From CAZYYO01 sp964650965 (GTDB taxonomy: Bacteria; Bacillota; Clostridia; Lachnospirales; Lachnospiraceae): a stretch of 51,431 nt of DNA. The stretch is taken from positions 1 through 51,431 of the forward strand of contig CAZYYO010000008.1 of the NCBI GenBank assembly GCA_964650965.1, in the 5' to 3' direction. The translations under genes were made by a program, and so were the position numbers. The notes under the pieces are model-generated. The model saw nothing but the letters and a program-made list of their open reading frames with translations. It did no database searches and was not told where the DNA came from. How positions within the stretch are numbered: the first letter of the stretch is position 1; every line of letters starts with the position of its first letter. Positions 1 through 7,393 of this stretch are shown piece by piece.

Positions 1-573
1 ACTCCATTACGTGTTATCTTAAACGGACTTGGAAAAGATGCAGCTCAGATTATTTCTCGTATTAACGGCTTCACATTTGTTGAGACAAAATACGATTATA
101 AAGAAGCAAAATTAAATGTTGTATACGAAAAAGCTTATTCTAAGGGACTTCGTGCAACTGTAAAATGCTATGGCGCTGATGATGTTCAGGAAGGTGTTGC
201 AATCATGCATCACGAGAATGTTGGTGTTTCCATTACTGGTAACTCAACCAACCCAACTCGTTTCCAGCATCCAGTAGCAGGTACCTACAAGAAGGAATGC
301 ATCGAGCAGGGTAAGAAATATTTCTCTGTAGCTTCCGGTGGTGGTACAGGACGTACACTTCATCCAGATAACATGGGTGCAGGCCCAGCTTCCTATGGTA
401 TGACTGATACTATGGGACGTATGCACAGTGATGCACAGTTCGCTGGTTCTTCCTCTGTTCCTGCTCACGTAGAAATGATGGGACTTATCGGAATGGGTAA
501 CAACCCAATGGTAGGAGCTACCGTAGCAGTAGCTGTAGGTGTACAGCAGGCTGCAGACGCTGGTAAATTCTAA
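1..573 (+). CDS. GGGtGRT-family protein, C-terminal part
   Basis: Open from the first base in frame 1 to TAA, giving 190 visible residues; the start is outside the window. The sequence carries the motif SGGGTGRTLHP that names the GGGtGRT family (Pfam PF14057, from memory), followed by a Gly/Ala/Met-rich C-terminal part. The family is widespread in Clostridia and has no firm biochemical function. As I recall it often lies next to a NifU-like iron-sulfur scaffold gene, which here would be outside the window. No signal peptide or membrane segment is visible in the part present. A strong intrinsic terminator follows, so this is the last gene of its transcript. Family assignment is fairly sure; function unknown. 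Confidence 0.8.
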   Translation, partial: TPLRVILNGLGKDAAQIISRINGFTFVETKYDYKEAKLNVVYEKAYSKGLRATVKCYGADDVQEGVAIMHHENVGVSITGNSTNPTRFQHPVAGTYKKECIEQGKKYFSVASGGGTGRTLHPDNMGAGPASYGMTDTMGRMHSDAQFAGSSSVPAHVEMMGLIGMGNNPMVGATVAVAVGVQQAADAGKF

Positions 574-612
574 GCAATTTCCAGATAAGTGTCTTATCTT
601 TTTAAGGTTTAT

Positions 613-646
613 AAGAGATTGTCGTTTTTGCGGCAATCTCTTTTTT
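613..646 (+). terminator. Intrinsic terminator after the GGGtGRT gene
   Basis: The stem AGAGATTGTCG pairs with CGGCAATCTCT around a short loop with one G-T wobble, and runs directly into TTTTTT. It ends the upstream gene before the promoter of the phosphopantetheinyl transferase. Confidence 0.85.
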
Positions 647-647
647 C

Positions 648-676
648 TTGAGATTCTATTCTACAATGTATATAAT
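648..676 (+). promoter_or_regulatory. Sigma-A promoter for leader ORF and phosphopantetheinyl transferase
   Basis: TTGAGA (648-653), a 17-base spacer and a perfect TATAAT (671-676). It lies just after the preceding terminator, so the downstream gene has its own transcript with a leader of about 100 bases. Confidence 0.65.
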
Positions 677-703
677 ATGGTAAATGTGTTTCACAGGAGA
701 CAT

Positions 704-751
704 ATGAAGAATTCAGCCAGTGTACATTCTGCCATTTCAAAAGACAGTTGA
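704..751 (+). CDS. Possible 15-residue leader peptide
   Basis: ATG follows AGGAGA by three bases; the frame reads MKNSASVHSAISKDS and stops at TGA. Five of the 15 residues are Ser. It sits in the leader between the promoter at 648-676 and the phosphopantetheinyl transferase start at 781. The ribosome site is good but spacing is short, and so small a frame can occur by chance. It could couple translation to the downstream gene or be a non-functional upstream ORF. Confidence 0.3.
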   Translation: MKNSASVHSAISKDS

Positions 752-780
752 TACAGTACTTTAAAGAGAAGGGAAATCAC

Positions 781-1413
781 ATGCTTATAACAAACAGTAT
801 CTCCATCCCACAGCATCCAACCAATAAGGAATCCCAGATGCTTGCCAGCCTTAGTTCATTTCGTGGAGATAAGGTGAAACAGGCTGCCAATGAAGGTCGC
901 AGACGACAGCTGCTATACGCGGGATTTTTGTTAGAAGAAATGCTAAGAGAAGCCGGTGGGAAGCCGCCCTTTACCTATCAATTGGGAGAACATGGTAAAC
1001 CATTCCTTACAGGAGAAAACCTACAGCTGCTCTTTTCTATTTCCCATACAGCAAAAAAAGCAGTATGTGCCGTATCCCATCAGCCGGTAGGAATTGATGT
1101 GGAACGGATACAATCCGGGAAGGAACGGGTAGGGAATCGCTTCTTTTTGGAGCAGGAAATGAAATGGATTATGGATTATGCAGTGGATGAGTCGGAGAGA
1201 AGCCTTCGATTTATAAAGGTATGGACCTTTAAGGAGTCCATGACAAAGGCCCTGGGAACAAAGCTTACGGATGTGATTTCTAAGGTTAATTATTGTGATA
1301 TTGTCTGGCAGGACGAAAGGCATGGAAGCTATTTCGATGAATATTCTTATGATATATCCCAATGGCAGGAGGGGGAACATATCATTGCCCTGGTGGAGAA
1401 ACAGCAGGGATGA
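781..1413 (+). CDS. 4'-phosphopantetheinyl transferase, Sfp/Gsp type
   Basis: Predicted to move the 4'-phosphopantetheine arm of CoA onto a Ser of a carrier protein. The family motifs are visible: SISHT near residue 85, GIDVE (metal-binding Asp and Glu) near residue 105, and WTFKES followed by TKALG near 155, the usual W-(S/T)-x-K-E-(S/A)-x-x-K pattern. I chose ATG at 781 because GAGAAGGGA precedes it by a normal distance; a TTG 33 bases upstream is in frame but lacks a ribosome site. The 210-residue length fits the Sfp branch rather than the shorter AcpS. No polyketide or peptide synthetase gene is in the window, so the partner carrier is unknown. Confidence 0.85.
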   Translation: MLITNSISIPQHPTNKESQMLASLSSFRGDKVKQAANEGRRRQLLYAGFLLEEMLREAGGKPPFTYQLGEHGKPFLTGENLQLLFSISHTAKKAVCAVSHQPVGIDVERIQSGKERVGNRFFLEQEMKWIMDYAVDESERSLRFIKVWTFKESMTKALGTKLTDVISKVNYCDIVWQDERHGSYFDEYSYDISQWQEGEHIIALVEKQQG

Positions 1414-1427
1414 TGCTTAGCAGGGAA

Positions 1428-1455
1428 TTGACAAAGAAAGGGAATATGCTAGAAT
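1428..1455 (+). promoter_or_regulatory. Sigma-A promoter of ilvN
   Basis: Perfect TTGACA (1428-1433), a 16-base spacer ending in TGC, and TAGAAT (1450-1455) with extended -10 character. It lies between the upstream stop and ilvN and gives a leader of about 30 bases, too short for an attenuator. Confidence 0.8.
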
Positions 1456-1488
1456 AATATGTAATTGCAATTGAGAGAGAGGTAAGAT

Positions 1489-1989
1489 ATGAGACAGCAG
1501 GTTTTATCTATATTAGTTGAGAATACATCCGGTGTATTAAGTCATGTATCAGGCTTATTCAGCCGAAGAGGATATAATATTGACAGCTTTTCCGCAGGGG
1601 TGACAGCAGATCCTCGATTTACAAGAATGACCATTGTTACCAGTGGAGATGAGCTGATTCTAGAGCAGATTGAGAAGCAGCTGTCCAAGCTGGAAGACGT
1701 AGTCGATATTAAGATTTTAGAGGAAGGGGCATCGGTTACCAGAGAATTAATGCTGGTGAAGATTCGTGCCAAGAATACAGACCGTCAGTCGGTTCTTAGC
1801 ATTACGGATATCTTCCATGGGAAGGTTGTAGATGTTACTCATGATTCCATGGTGATTGAATTAACCGGAAATCAGGGAAAGCTTCTGGCATTTTTGGATA
1901 TGCTGGCAGATTATGAAATTTTAGAACTGGCAAGAACTGGTTTGACCGGATTAACCAGAGGCTCTAAGGATGTAGTAATTATCGAATAA
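1489..1989 (+). CDS. ilvN: Acetolactate synthase, small (regulatory) subunit
   Basis: The regulatory subunit binds the catalytic acetolactate synthase (IlvB) and confers valine feedback control at the first common step of branched-chain amino-acid synthesis. The N-terminal ACT domain (about residues 1-80) starts with LSILVENTSGVLSHVSGLFS and RGYNIDS, the signature of IlvN/IlvH; the C-terminal half is the usual ALS-small domain. The length of 166 residues is typical. The start follows GAGAGAGG. The catalytic subunit is not adjacent, so this copy is monocistronic, with its own promoter before it and a strong terminator after it. The leu genes lie just beyond. Confidence 0.95.
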   Translation: MRQQVLSILVENTSGVLSHVSGLFSRRGYNIDSFSAGVTADPRFTRMTIVTSGDELILEQIEKQLSKLEDVVDIKILEEGASVTRELMLVKIRAKNTDRQSVLSITDIFHGKVVDVTHDSMVIELTGNQGKLLAFLDMLADYEILELARTGLTGLTRGSKDVVIIE

Positions 1990-1993
1990 AACA

Positions 1994-2047
1994 AAAGGAC
2001 CTCCCAGAAGCTGGATGATTTAAAATCCATTCTTTGGGAGGTCTTTT
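1994..2047. terminator. Bidirectional terminator between ilvN and the LysR gene
   Basis: GACCTCCCA (1998-2006) pairs perfectly with TGGGAGGTC (2035-2043), with a smaller hairpin possible in the loop. TTTTT follows on the plus strand and, reading the other way, TTTTGT on the minus strand, so both convergent genes can use it. Confidence 0.8.
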
Positions 2048-2060
2048 TACAGAAAACATA

Positions 2061-2957
2061 TTATTGCTGAAAATGCTCATAGAAATCAATAAATTTTACA
2101 AGGGCAGGATTCTGTAAATGAGAGTCCTTATATGCAAACCCTACCTGACGTTTATGTATGGGGATATTTAGAGAAATCTCTGTAAGCTGATGAGATATCA
2201 GCTCCTTAGAGACGAAATTTTTAATGACACAGGCAACACCCACACCAATTTTGGCAAATTCAATTAATAAGTCCATGCTGGAAATCTCAATGACATCCTT
2301 CACATGGATTTTGTTATGGGATAGATAATCATCAATGTATTGTCGGGTCATGTTATTTTTATCTAATAGCATCAGCGTGGAGCTTTCTAGTAAGGAGTTA
2401 TCAGATACCCCCCGTTCTTTCATATTTTTCAGATAGGATTCTGTAGCCACGAAGATATCTTCGATTTCATCCAGAAAATGAAAGTGAATGTCTCGCAAGT
2501 GTTCAGGACGACCAATTAATCCAATATCTATTTTGTTGTCCTCTAACATTTTCAAGGTTTCGTTGGTGGACTGACAGGAGATACTGATGCCGATATGTGG
2601 GTTTTCTTTGATGAATTCCTTTAGATAAGGGAGGAGCATATATTTACATAAGGTAGAGCTGACACCAATCTTAATAGAGCCAACACCTAACTGAACCATT
2701 TGCTTTAGCTGCTCCTCTGCAAGATCTAATGATTGGAAGGCAACCTTTGTATGCTCATACAGAAGCTCGCCTTCTGCAGTTAGCACGACCCCTTTGGAAT
2801 TGCGAAGAAACAGCTTGGTACCCAGGCTGTCCTCTAACTTTTGGATGGATTTACTGATGGCTGGCTGACTAATAAATAATACATTGGCAGCTTTCGAAAT
2901 GTTACCTGCGTTGGCTACTTCAAAAAAAATACGATAGCTGGATAAAGTTTCTGTCAT
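2061..2957 (-). CDS. LysR-family transcriptional regulator, divergent from leuCD
   Basis: Typical LysR protein of 298 residues. The N-terminal winged helix-turn-helix (about 1-62) contains NISKAANVLFISQPAISKSI, the canonical recognition region; the remainder is the periplasmic-binding-protein-like effector domain. The minus-strand ATG is preceded by AAGAGGA. It is transcribed away from leuC with about 140 bases between the two starts, and that gap contains a perfect T-N11-A dyad, the usual LysR arrangement for control of the neighbouring operon. A role in leucine synthesis (effector perhaps 2-isopropylmalate or another branched-chain intermediate) is inferred from position only. It ends just before a bidirectional terminator. 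Confidence 0.85.
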   Translation of the reverse strand: MTETLSSYRIFFEVANAGNISKAANVLFISQPAISKSIQKLEDSLGTKLFLRNSKGVVLTAEGELLYEHTKVAFQSLDLAEEQLKQMVQLGVGSIKIGVSSTLCKYMLLPYLKEFIKENPHIGISISCQSTNETLKMLEDNKIDIGLIGRPEHLRDIHFHFLDEIEDIFVATESYLKNMKERGVSDNSLLESSTLMLLDKNNMTRQYIDDYLSHNKIHVKDVIEISSMDLLIEFAKIGVGVACVIKNFVSKELISHQLTEISLNIPIHKRQVGFAYKDSHLQNPALVKFIDFYEHFQQ

Positions 2958-2983
2958 GAAAGTCCTCTTGATGATGTGGCGAC

Positions 2984-2998
2984 ATAACTAAAAGTTAT
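2984..2998. promoter_or_regulatory. LysR-type T-N11-A operator dyad
   Basis: ATAACT-AAA-AGTTAT is a perfect inverted repeat. T at 2985 and A at 2997 are exactly 11 bases apart, as in classic LysR boxes. It is 27 bases upstream of the LysR start and well upstream of the leuC promoter, fitting both autoregulation and activation. Confidence 0.6.
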
Positions 2999-3014
2999 AA
3001 TATATATATTTAAT

Positions 3015-3049
3015 ATGTATTGTTATTATAATACATTTTATGTTATGAT
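3015..3049 (+). promoter_or_regulatory. leuCD promoter with overlapping inverted repeat
   Basis: A -10 TATGAT (3044-3049) is paired with a weak -35 near 3020-3026 (TTGTTA or TGTTAT). The -35 falls inside a second dyad, ATGTATT and AATACAT (3015-3021 and 3030-3036), separated by 8 bases. A weak -35 beside a LysR box suggests an activated promoter. The region is very AT-rich, so the second dyad may be chance. Confidence 0.5.
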
Positions 3050-3096
3050 TGCAATACAGACAAAAAAATATCTATGAAAATAAAGGAGGAACCGTC

Positions 3097-4374
3097 ATGG
3101 GAATGACAATGACTCAAAAAATTCTTGCAGCACATGCAGGATTACAAACCGTAACTGCCGGACAGCTGATTGAAGCTGATTTGGATTTGGTACTGGGAAA
3201 TGATATTACTTCACCGGTAGCCATTCATGAAATTGAGAAAATGAAGGTGGATGGAGTGTTCCATAAGGATAAGATTGCTCTGGTTATGGATCATTTTGTG
3301 CCAAATAAGGATATTAAGTCAGCACAGCATTGTAAATGTGTACGAGAATTTGCATGTAAGAATGAAATATTCAATTATTTTGATGTGGGAGAAATGGGAA
3401 TTGAGCATGCCCTGCTTCCGGAAAAAGGCCTTACTGTTGCGGGTGATGTAATTATTGGTGCGGATTCCCATACCTGTACTTATGGAGCATTGGGAGCATT
3501 TTCTACTGGCGTAGGAAGTACGGATATGGCTGCTGGAATGGCAACAGGCAAGGCCTGGTTCAAGGTTCCTTCCGCAATTAAGTTTAACATTGTTGGAAAG
3601 CCAGGCAAATATGTAAGCGGTAAGGATGTTATCTTACATATTATTGGAATGATTGGTGTAGATGGAGCGTTATACAAATCCATGGAGTTTGTAGGAGAAG
3701 GACTGAAATACCTTACCATGGATGACCGTTTTACCATTGCTAACATGGCGATTGAAGCTGGCGGAAAGAATGGAATCTTCCCGGTAGATGCTCTGGCAGA
3801 GGAATATATGAAGGAGCATTCTACACGTCCCTACAAGATTTATCAGGCAGACGAGGATGCACAGTATGATGAGGAATATACCATTGACTTAAGTACCCTG
3901 AAATCTACCGTTGCCTTTCCACATTTACCAGACAATACAAGAACCATTGATGAAGTACAAGACATTGCTATTGACCAGGTTGTTATTGGAAGCTGTACCA
4001 ATGGACGATTTGACGATTTGAAGATGGCGGCTAGTATTTTAAAGGGGAAGAAGGTAAAGAAGGGGCTGCGAGTGATTGTGATTCCTGCCACCCAGAAGAT
4101 TTATTTAGATGCCATGGAAGCAGGATTTATCCGCACCTTTATTGAAGCCGGTGCTATTGTAAGTACACCAACCTGTGGTCCATGTCTTGGTGGATATATG
4201 GGAATTTTGGCTGAGGGAGAGCGTTGCGTTTCTACTACCAATCGAAATTTCGTTGGACGTATGGGACATGTGGAGTCAGAGGTATATCTGGCAAGCCCGG
4301 CAGTGGCAGCAGCCAGTGCAATCACAGGAAAGATTTCAGCACCGGAAGAAGTAATGGCACAGGAGGAAATGTAG
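3097..4374 (+). CDS. leuC: 3-isopropylmalate dehydratase, large subunit
   Basis: With LeuD this enzyme isomerises 2-isopropylmalate to 3-isopropylmalate in leucine synthesis. The 425-residue protein belongs to the shorter, archaeal-type LeuC/HacA group of the aconitase superfamily. Visible signatures are GADSHTCTYGALGAFSTGVG and the three Cys that hold the 4Fe-4S cluster, one in GSCTNGR and two in TCGPCLGG. I placed the start at ATG 3097, six bases after AAAGGAGGA; the reading frame extends to an upstream TTG that overlaps the promoter. leuD follows after three bases. Control is probably by the divergent LysR protein. Confidence 0.95.
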   Translation: MGMTMTQKILAAHAGLQTVTAGQLIEADLDLVLGNDITSPVAIHEIEKMKVDGVFHKDKIALVMDHFVPNKDIKSAQHCKCVREFACKNEIFNYFDVGEMGIEHALLPEKGLTVAGDVIIGADSHTCTYGALGAFSTGVGSTDMAAGMATGKAWFKVPSAIKFNIVGKPGKYVSGKDVILHIIGMIGVDGALYKSMEFVGEGLKYLTMDDRFTIANMAIEAGGKNGIFPVDALAEEYMKEHSTRPYKIYQADEDAQYDEEYTIDLSTLKSTVAFPHLPDNTRTIDEVQDIAIDQVVIGSCTNGRFDDLKMAASILKGKKVKKGLRVIVIPATQKIYLDAMEAGFIRTFIEAGAIVSTPTCGPCLGGYMGILAEGERCVSTTNRNFVGRMGHVESEVYLASPAVAAASAITGKISAPEEVMAQEEM

Positions 4375-4377
4375 AAG

Positions 4378-4866
4378 ATGAAAGCAGCACATGGAATGGT
4401 TTTTAAATATGGAGATAATGTAGATACAGACGTTATTATTCCAGCAAGATATCTGAACTCTTCAGATCCTAAGGAATTGGCAACCCATTGTATGGAAGAT
4501 ATTGATAAGGACTTTGTGAAGAAGGTGTCACCGGGAGATGTGATGGTAGCAACCAAGAATTTTGGATGTGGATCTTCTAGAGAGCATGCACCTATTGCAA
4601 TTAAGGCTGCAGGTGTCAGCTGTGTCATTGCAGAAACATTTGCAAGAATCTTCTATCGAAATGCCATCAATATTGGACTGCCTATTATTGAATGTAAGGA
4701 AGCGTCCCTTGACATTGATAATGGAGATGAAGTGGAAGTTGACTTTGACAGTGGTGTGATTACCAATAAGACCAAAGGGCACACCTATCAGGGACAGGCA
4801 TTCCCACCTTTTATGCAAAAGATTATCGCATGTGAAGGATTAGTTAATTACATTAATCAGCAGTAG
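4378..4866 (+). CDS. leuD: 3-isopropylmalate dehydratase, small subunit
   Basis: Swivelling-domain partner of LeuC, 162 residues. The substrate-loop motif GCGSSREHAP is present near residue 62, and YGDNVDTDVIIPARYL near the start is typical of the family. Its ribosome site AGGAGG lies inside the end of leuC, so the pair is translationally linked. The 3' end overlaps the convergent AP2/HNH-like gene by 14 bases with no visible terminator between them. leuA and leuB are not in the window. Confidence 0.95.
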   Translation: MKAAHGMVFKYGDNVDTDVIIPARYLNSSDPKELATHCMEDIDKDFVKKVSPGDVMVATKNFGCGSSREHAPIAIKAAGVSCVIAETFARIFYRNAINIGLPIIECKEASLDIDNGDEVEVDFDSGVITNKTKGHTYQGQAFPPFMQKIIACEGLVNYINQQ

Positions 4867-5665
4867 AAGAGGCGGCACGCTTTTTTAAATATGCAAGATA
4901 GCTTTCTGACACAGCAACCTGTTGGTACTCACTGGCATATTCTGAAGGAGAAAGCTCGGTAATGTAGTTTTCGATAAAATTCTTATGAATCCCATAAGCT
5001 CGGGCAAGATCCACTGCTTTGTTATAGGCAATGGCAGCCTGGGCTTGTGTATTATACCGGCCAATGAGAAGCTCTCCGTTGAGATGAAGCTTTGCTTCAA
5101 ATATGGGAAGATTATTCCTTATCTTTCGGGATACTCCGTGATATTTGTTAATAACAATAATATTAGAATAACGATAGTCGCAAGGATTTCCATTGGCGAA
5201 GGTGTAATCCTTTTCAGCAACCCCATAGTTTTTGATGCCGTATCGGGCGAGAATGTTATACTGCATACCATAATCATTTACAAACATATGACCCTGTCGA
5301 CATATGATTTTATGCTGGGAGTAATAGAATAAATCATCGTTATCAAAAAGAAGAAACTGTTCTGGAGATAAATAATATTGAAAGTAACCCTTTTGCAAAT
5401 AAATAGGGTTTTTGATATAGAAACCGTTGTCCCGATAATTCACAATGGAAACCACTTTTTCAAAGGACAAAAACGTGCAGGCTACACATTGCTCTAAGGT
5501 GCGGTCTAGGTCAGCGACAATACGGGTGGCTTCCTGATAAGCCCTGTGGGCGCGTTCTTCGGTGGAAAAGCTGCCCAGGCTAATATGACGTCCCTTATAA
5601 TGGAAGCTGGAACGATAATAGGTTTGACCATTTTTTTTGGTAGTCTGATACACACCTGGCAGCAT
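4853..5665 (-). CDS. AP2 / degenerate HNH domain protein
   Basis: 270 residues from an ATG preceded by AACAGGAGGA; the frame is open further upstream but only over the thrC promoter region. An AP2-like segment at about 3-50 contains GVYQTTKKNGQTYYRSSF, KGRHISLGSF and ERAHRAYQEA. A second at about 176-231 contains HGVSRKIRNNLPIFEAKL, IGRYNT and AAIAYNKAVDLARAYG. Between them, about 97-172 looks like the core of an HNH homing endonuclease, but where the family has D-H-I-N-G-N this protein reads T-F-A-N-G-N (155-160), followed by D163, R165 and N168. The catalytic His is therefore absent. I infer a DNA-binding protein descended from an AP2-HNH endonuclease; its target is unknown. It overlaps leuD tail to tail. 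Confidence 0.65.
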   Translation of the reverse strand: MLPGVYQTTKKNGQTYYRSSFHYKGRHISLGSFSTEERAHRAYQEATRIVADLDRTLEQCVACTFLSFEKVVSIVNYRDNGFYIKNPIYLQKGYFQYYLSPEQFLLFDNDDLFYYSQHKIICRQGHMFVNDYGMQYNILARYGIKNYGVAEKDYTFANGNPCDYRYSNIIVINKYHGVSRKIRNNLPIFEAKLHLNGELLIGRYNTQAQAAIAYNKAVDLARAYGIHKNFIENYITELSPSEYASEYQQVAVSESYLAYLKKRAASSTAD

Positions 5666-5738
5666 AGAAAATCCTCCTGTTATTCTGAATTTAATAGTAG
5701 CATACCTGGATTTTTTTGAAAAGCACAGGATGGAGAGA

Positions 5739-5768
5739 TTGACATATCTTTCGGGGATACCGTATAAT
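5739..5768 (+). promoter_or_regulatory. Sigma-A promoter of thrC
   Basis: Perfect TTGACA (5739-5744) and perfect TATAAT (5763-5768) with an 18-base spacer, about 50 bases before thrC and divergent from the AP2/HNH-like gene. Confidence 0.85.
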
Positions 5769-5820
5769 GTAAGACAACGGCAATAAAGGAAAAATAGCAA
5801 AGAAACAAGAGGTAAATAGC

Positions 5821-7308
5821 ATGGATCTGTTTTATGTAAGTACAAGAGACAAAAATGAAAAGGTAACAGCAAGTCAGGCAATTCTAAAGGGATTGGCAAA
5901 TGGAGGGGGATTATTTGTCCCAACAGAAATTCCTAAATTGGATGTAAAGCCAAGCCAGCTTGCTCATATGACATATCAGGAGACCGCATATCAGGTAATG
6001 AAGCTGTTTCTTACGGACTTTACAGAGGAAGAGCTAAAGCATTGTATTAACAGTGCCTATGATGAGAAGTTTGATACCACAGAGATTGCACCGTTGGTAT
6101 CCTGTGACGGTGCATATTATTTGGAGCTGTTCCATGGTGCAACCATTGCATTTAAAGATATGGCGTTATCCATCCTGCCACATCTTATGATTACATCTGC
6201 AAGAAAGAATCAGGTAAAAAATGATATCGTTATTCTTACAGCAACCTCTGGAGATACAGGAAAAGCAGCGTTGGCAGGCTTTGCAGATGTGAAGGGAACC
6301 AAGATTGTAGTATTTTATCCTAAGAATGGCGTCAGTGCCATCCAGGAGAAACAGATGGTAACCCAGAAGGGGGATAATACCCATGTGATTGGAATTCATG
6401 GAAATTTCGATCAGGCTCAGACTGGTGTAAAGCAGATGTTTGCTGACGAAGCACTGGCAAAAGAAATGGATGAAAATGGATATCAGTTCTCCAGTGCCAA
6501 CTCTATTAATATCGGTCGTCTTGTTCCTCAGATTGTATATTATGTATATGCATATGCAAAGCTGTTGGAAAATGAAGAAATTAAAGAGGGAGAGAAGATT
6601 AATGTAGTGGTTCCTACAGGAAATTTTGGAAATATTCTTGCTGCATTCTATGCAAAGAATATGGGACTGCCTATTGGGAAATTAATCTGTGCTTCCAATG
6701 AGAATAAAGTGCTTTTCGATTTCTTCAAGAAGGGTGTTTATGATAGAAACAGAGAATTTATTCTTACCAACTCCCCATCTATGGATATTTTGATTTCCAG
6801 CAACTTAGAACGATTGATTTATCGTATTGCAGGAAATAGTGATGAGAAAAATGCAGCATTTATGAAAGCCTTGACTACAGAGGGAAAATATGAAATTACT
6901 CCGGAAATGAAGCAGCAGCTGGCTGATTTCTATGGTAATTATACCAGTGAAGAGGAAACAGCTCAGGTGATTCGCAATTTATATGAGAAGACAGGCTATG
7001 TCATTGATACCCATACGGCAGTTGCCAGTGGAGTATATAATAAATATAAAGAGGAAACTGGAGATCAGACGAAAACCATCATTGCATCTACAGCAAGTCC
7101 ATTTAAATTTACCAGAAGTGTGATGAGTGCTATCAGTAGTGAATATGATGCTATGGAAGACTTTGATCTGGTAGATAAGCTAAGCGAAATCGCAAATGTG
7201 AAGGTGCCAAATGCTATTGAAGAAATTCGAAATGCTCAGGTACGTCACAACACGGTTTGCGAAGTATCTCAGATGAAGGATGAGGTTAAGAAGTTTCTGG
7301 GAATCTAG
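5821..7308 (+). CDS. thrC: Threonine synthase
   Basis: PLP-dependent conversion of O-phosphohomoserine to threonine. The protein has 495 residues. The N-terminal Thr-synthase domain begins FYVSTRDKNEKVTASQAI. The PLP lysine is K112 in HGATIAFKDMA, and TATSGDTGKAAL and PTGNFGN are the expected cofactor-binding loops. This is the longer bacterial/yeast class, not the short one. The start follows AAGAGGT at a normal distance and lies behind a consensus promoter. It stands alone: homoserine dehydrogenase and kinase are not adjacent. A 16-bp-stem terminator follows. Confidence 0.95.
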   Translation: MDLFYVSTRDKNEKVTASQAILKGLANGGGLFVPTEIPKLDVKPSQLAHMTYQETAYQVMKLFLTDFTEEELKHCINSAYDEKFDTTEIAPLVSCDGAYYLELFHGATIAFKDMALSILPHLMITSARKNQVKNDIVILTATSGDTGKAALAGFADVKGTKIVVFYPKNGVSAIQEKQMVTQKGDNTHVIGIHGNFDQAQTGVKQMFADEALAKEMDENGYQFSSANSINIGRLVPQIVYYVYAYAKLLENEEIKEGEKINVVVPTGNFGNILAAFYAKNMGLPIGKLICASNENKVLFDFFKKGVYDRNREFILTNSPSMDILISSNLERLIYRIAGNSDEKNAAFMKALTTEGKYEITPEMKQQLADFYGNYTSEEETAQVIRNLYEKTGYVIDTHTAVASGVYNKYKEETGDQTKTIIASTASPFKFTRSVMSAISSEYDAMEDFDLVDKLSEIANVKVPNAIEEIRNAQVRHNTVCEVSQMKDEVKKFLGI

Positions 7309-7337
7309 AACAAAATTGAAATGATATCAGGGTATAA

Positions 7338-7393
7338 AATAAAGCCTGGCGGATAAGCATTGGATTTCAATCTTATCTGCTAGGCTTCTTCTC
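7338..7393. terminator. Bidirectional terminator between thrC and cheX-like gene
   Basis: A 16-bp stem (7342-7357 with 7372-7387, two G-T pairs) closes a 14-base loop. CTTCTTCTC follows on the plus strand and TTTATTTTA on the minus strand, so it serves both convergent genes, probably better on the minus side. Confidence 0.8.

Noticed and set aside
244..636. Minus-strand reading frame of 130 codons opposite the GGGtGRT gene
   Set aside because: It lies wholly opposite a recognised gene and its terminator, has no ribosome site and no recognisable motif.
5666..5923. Upstream extension of the AP2/HNH-like gene to a start inside thrC
   Set aside because: It would cross the thrC promoter and start codon; the ATG at 5665 has AGGAGG just before it.
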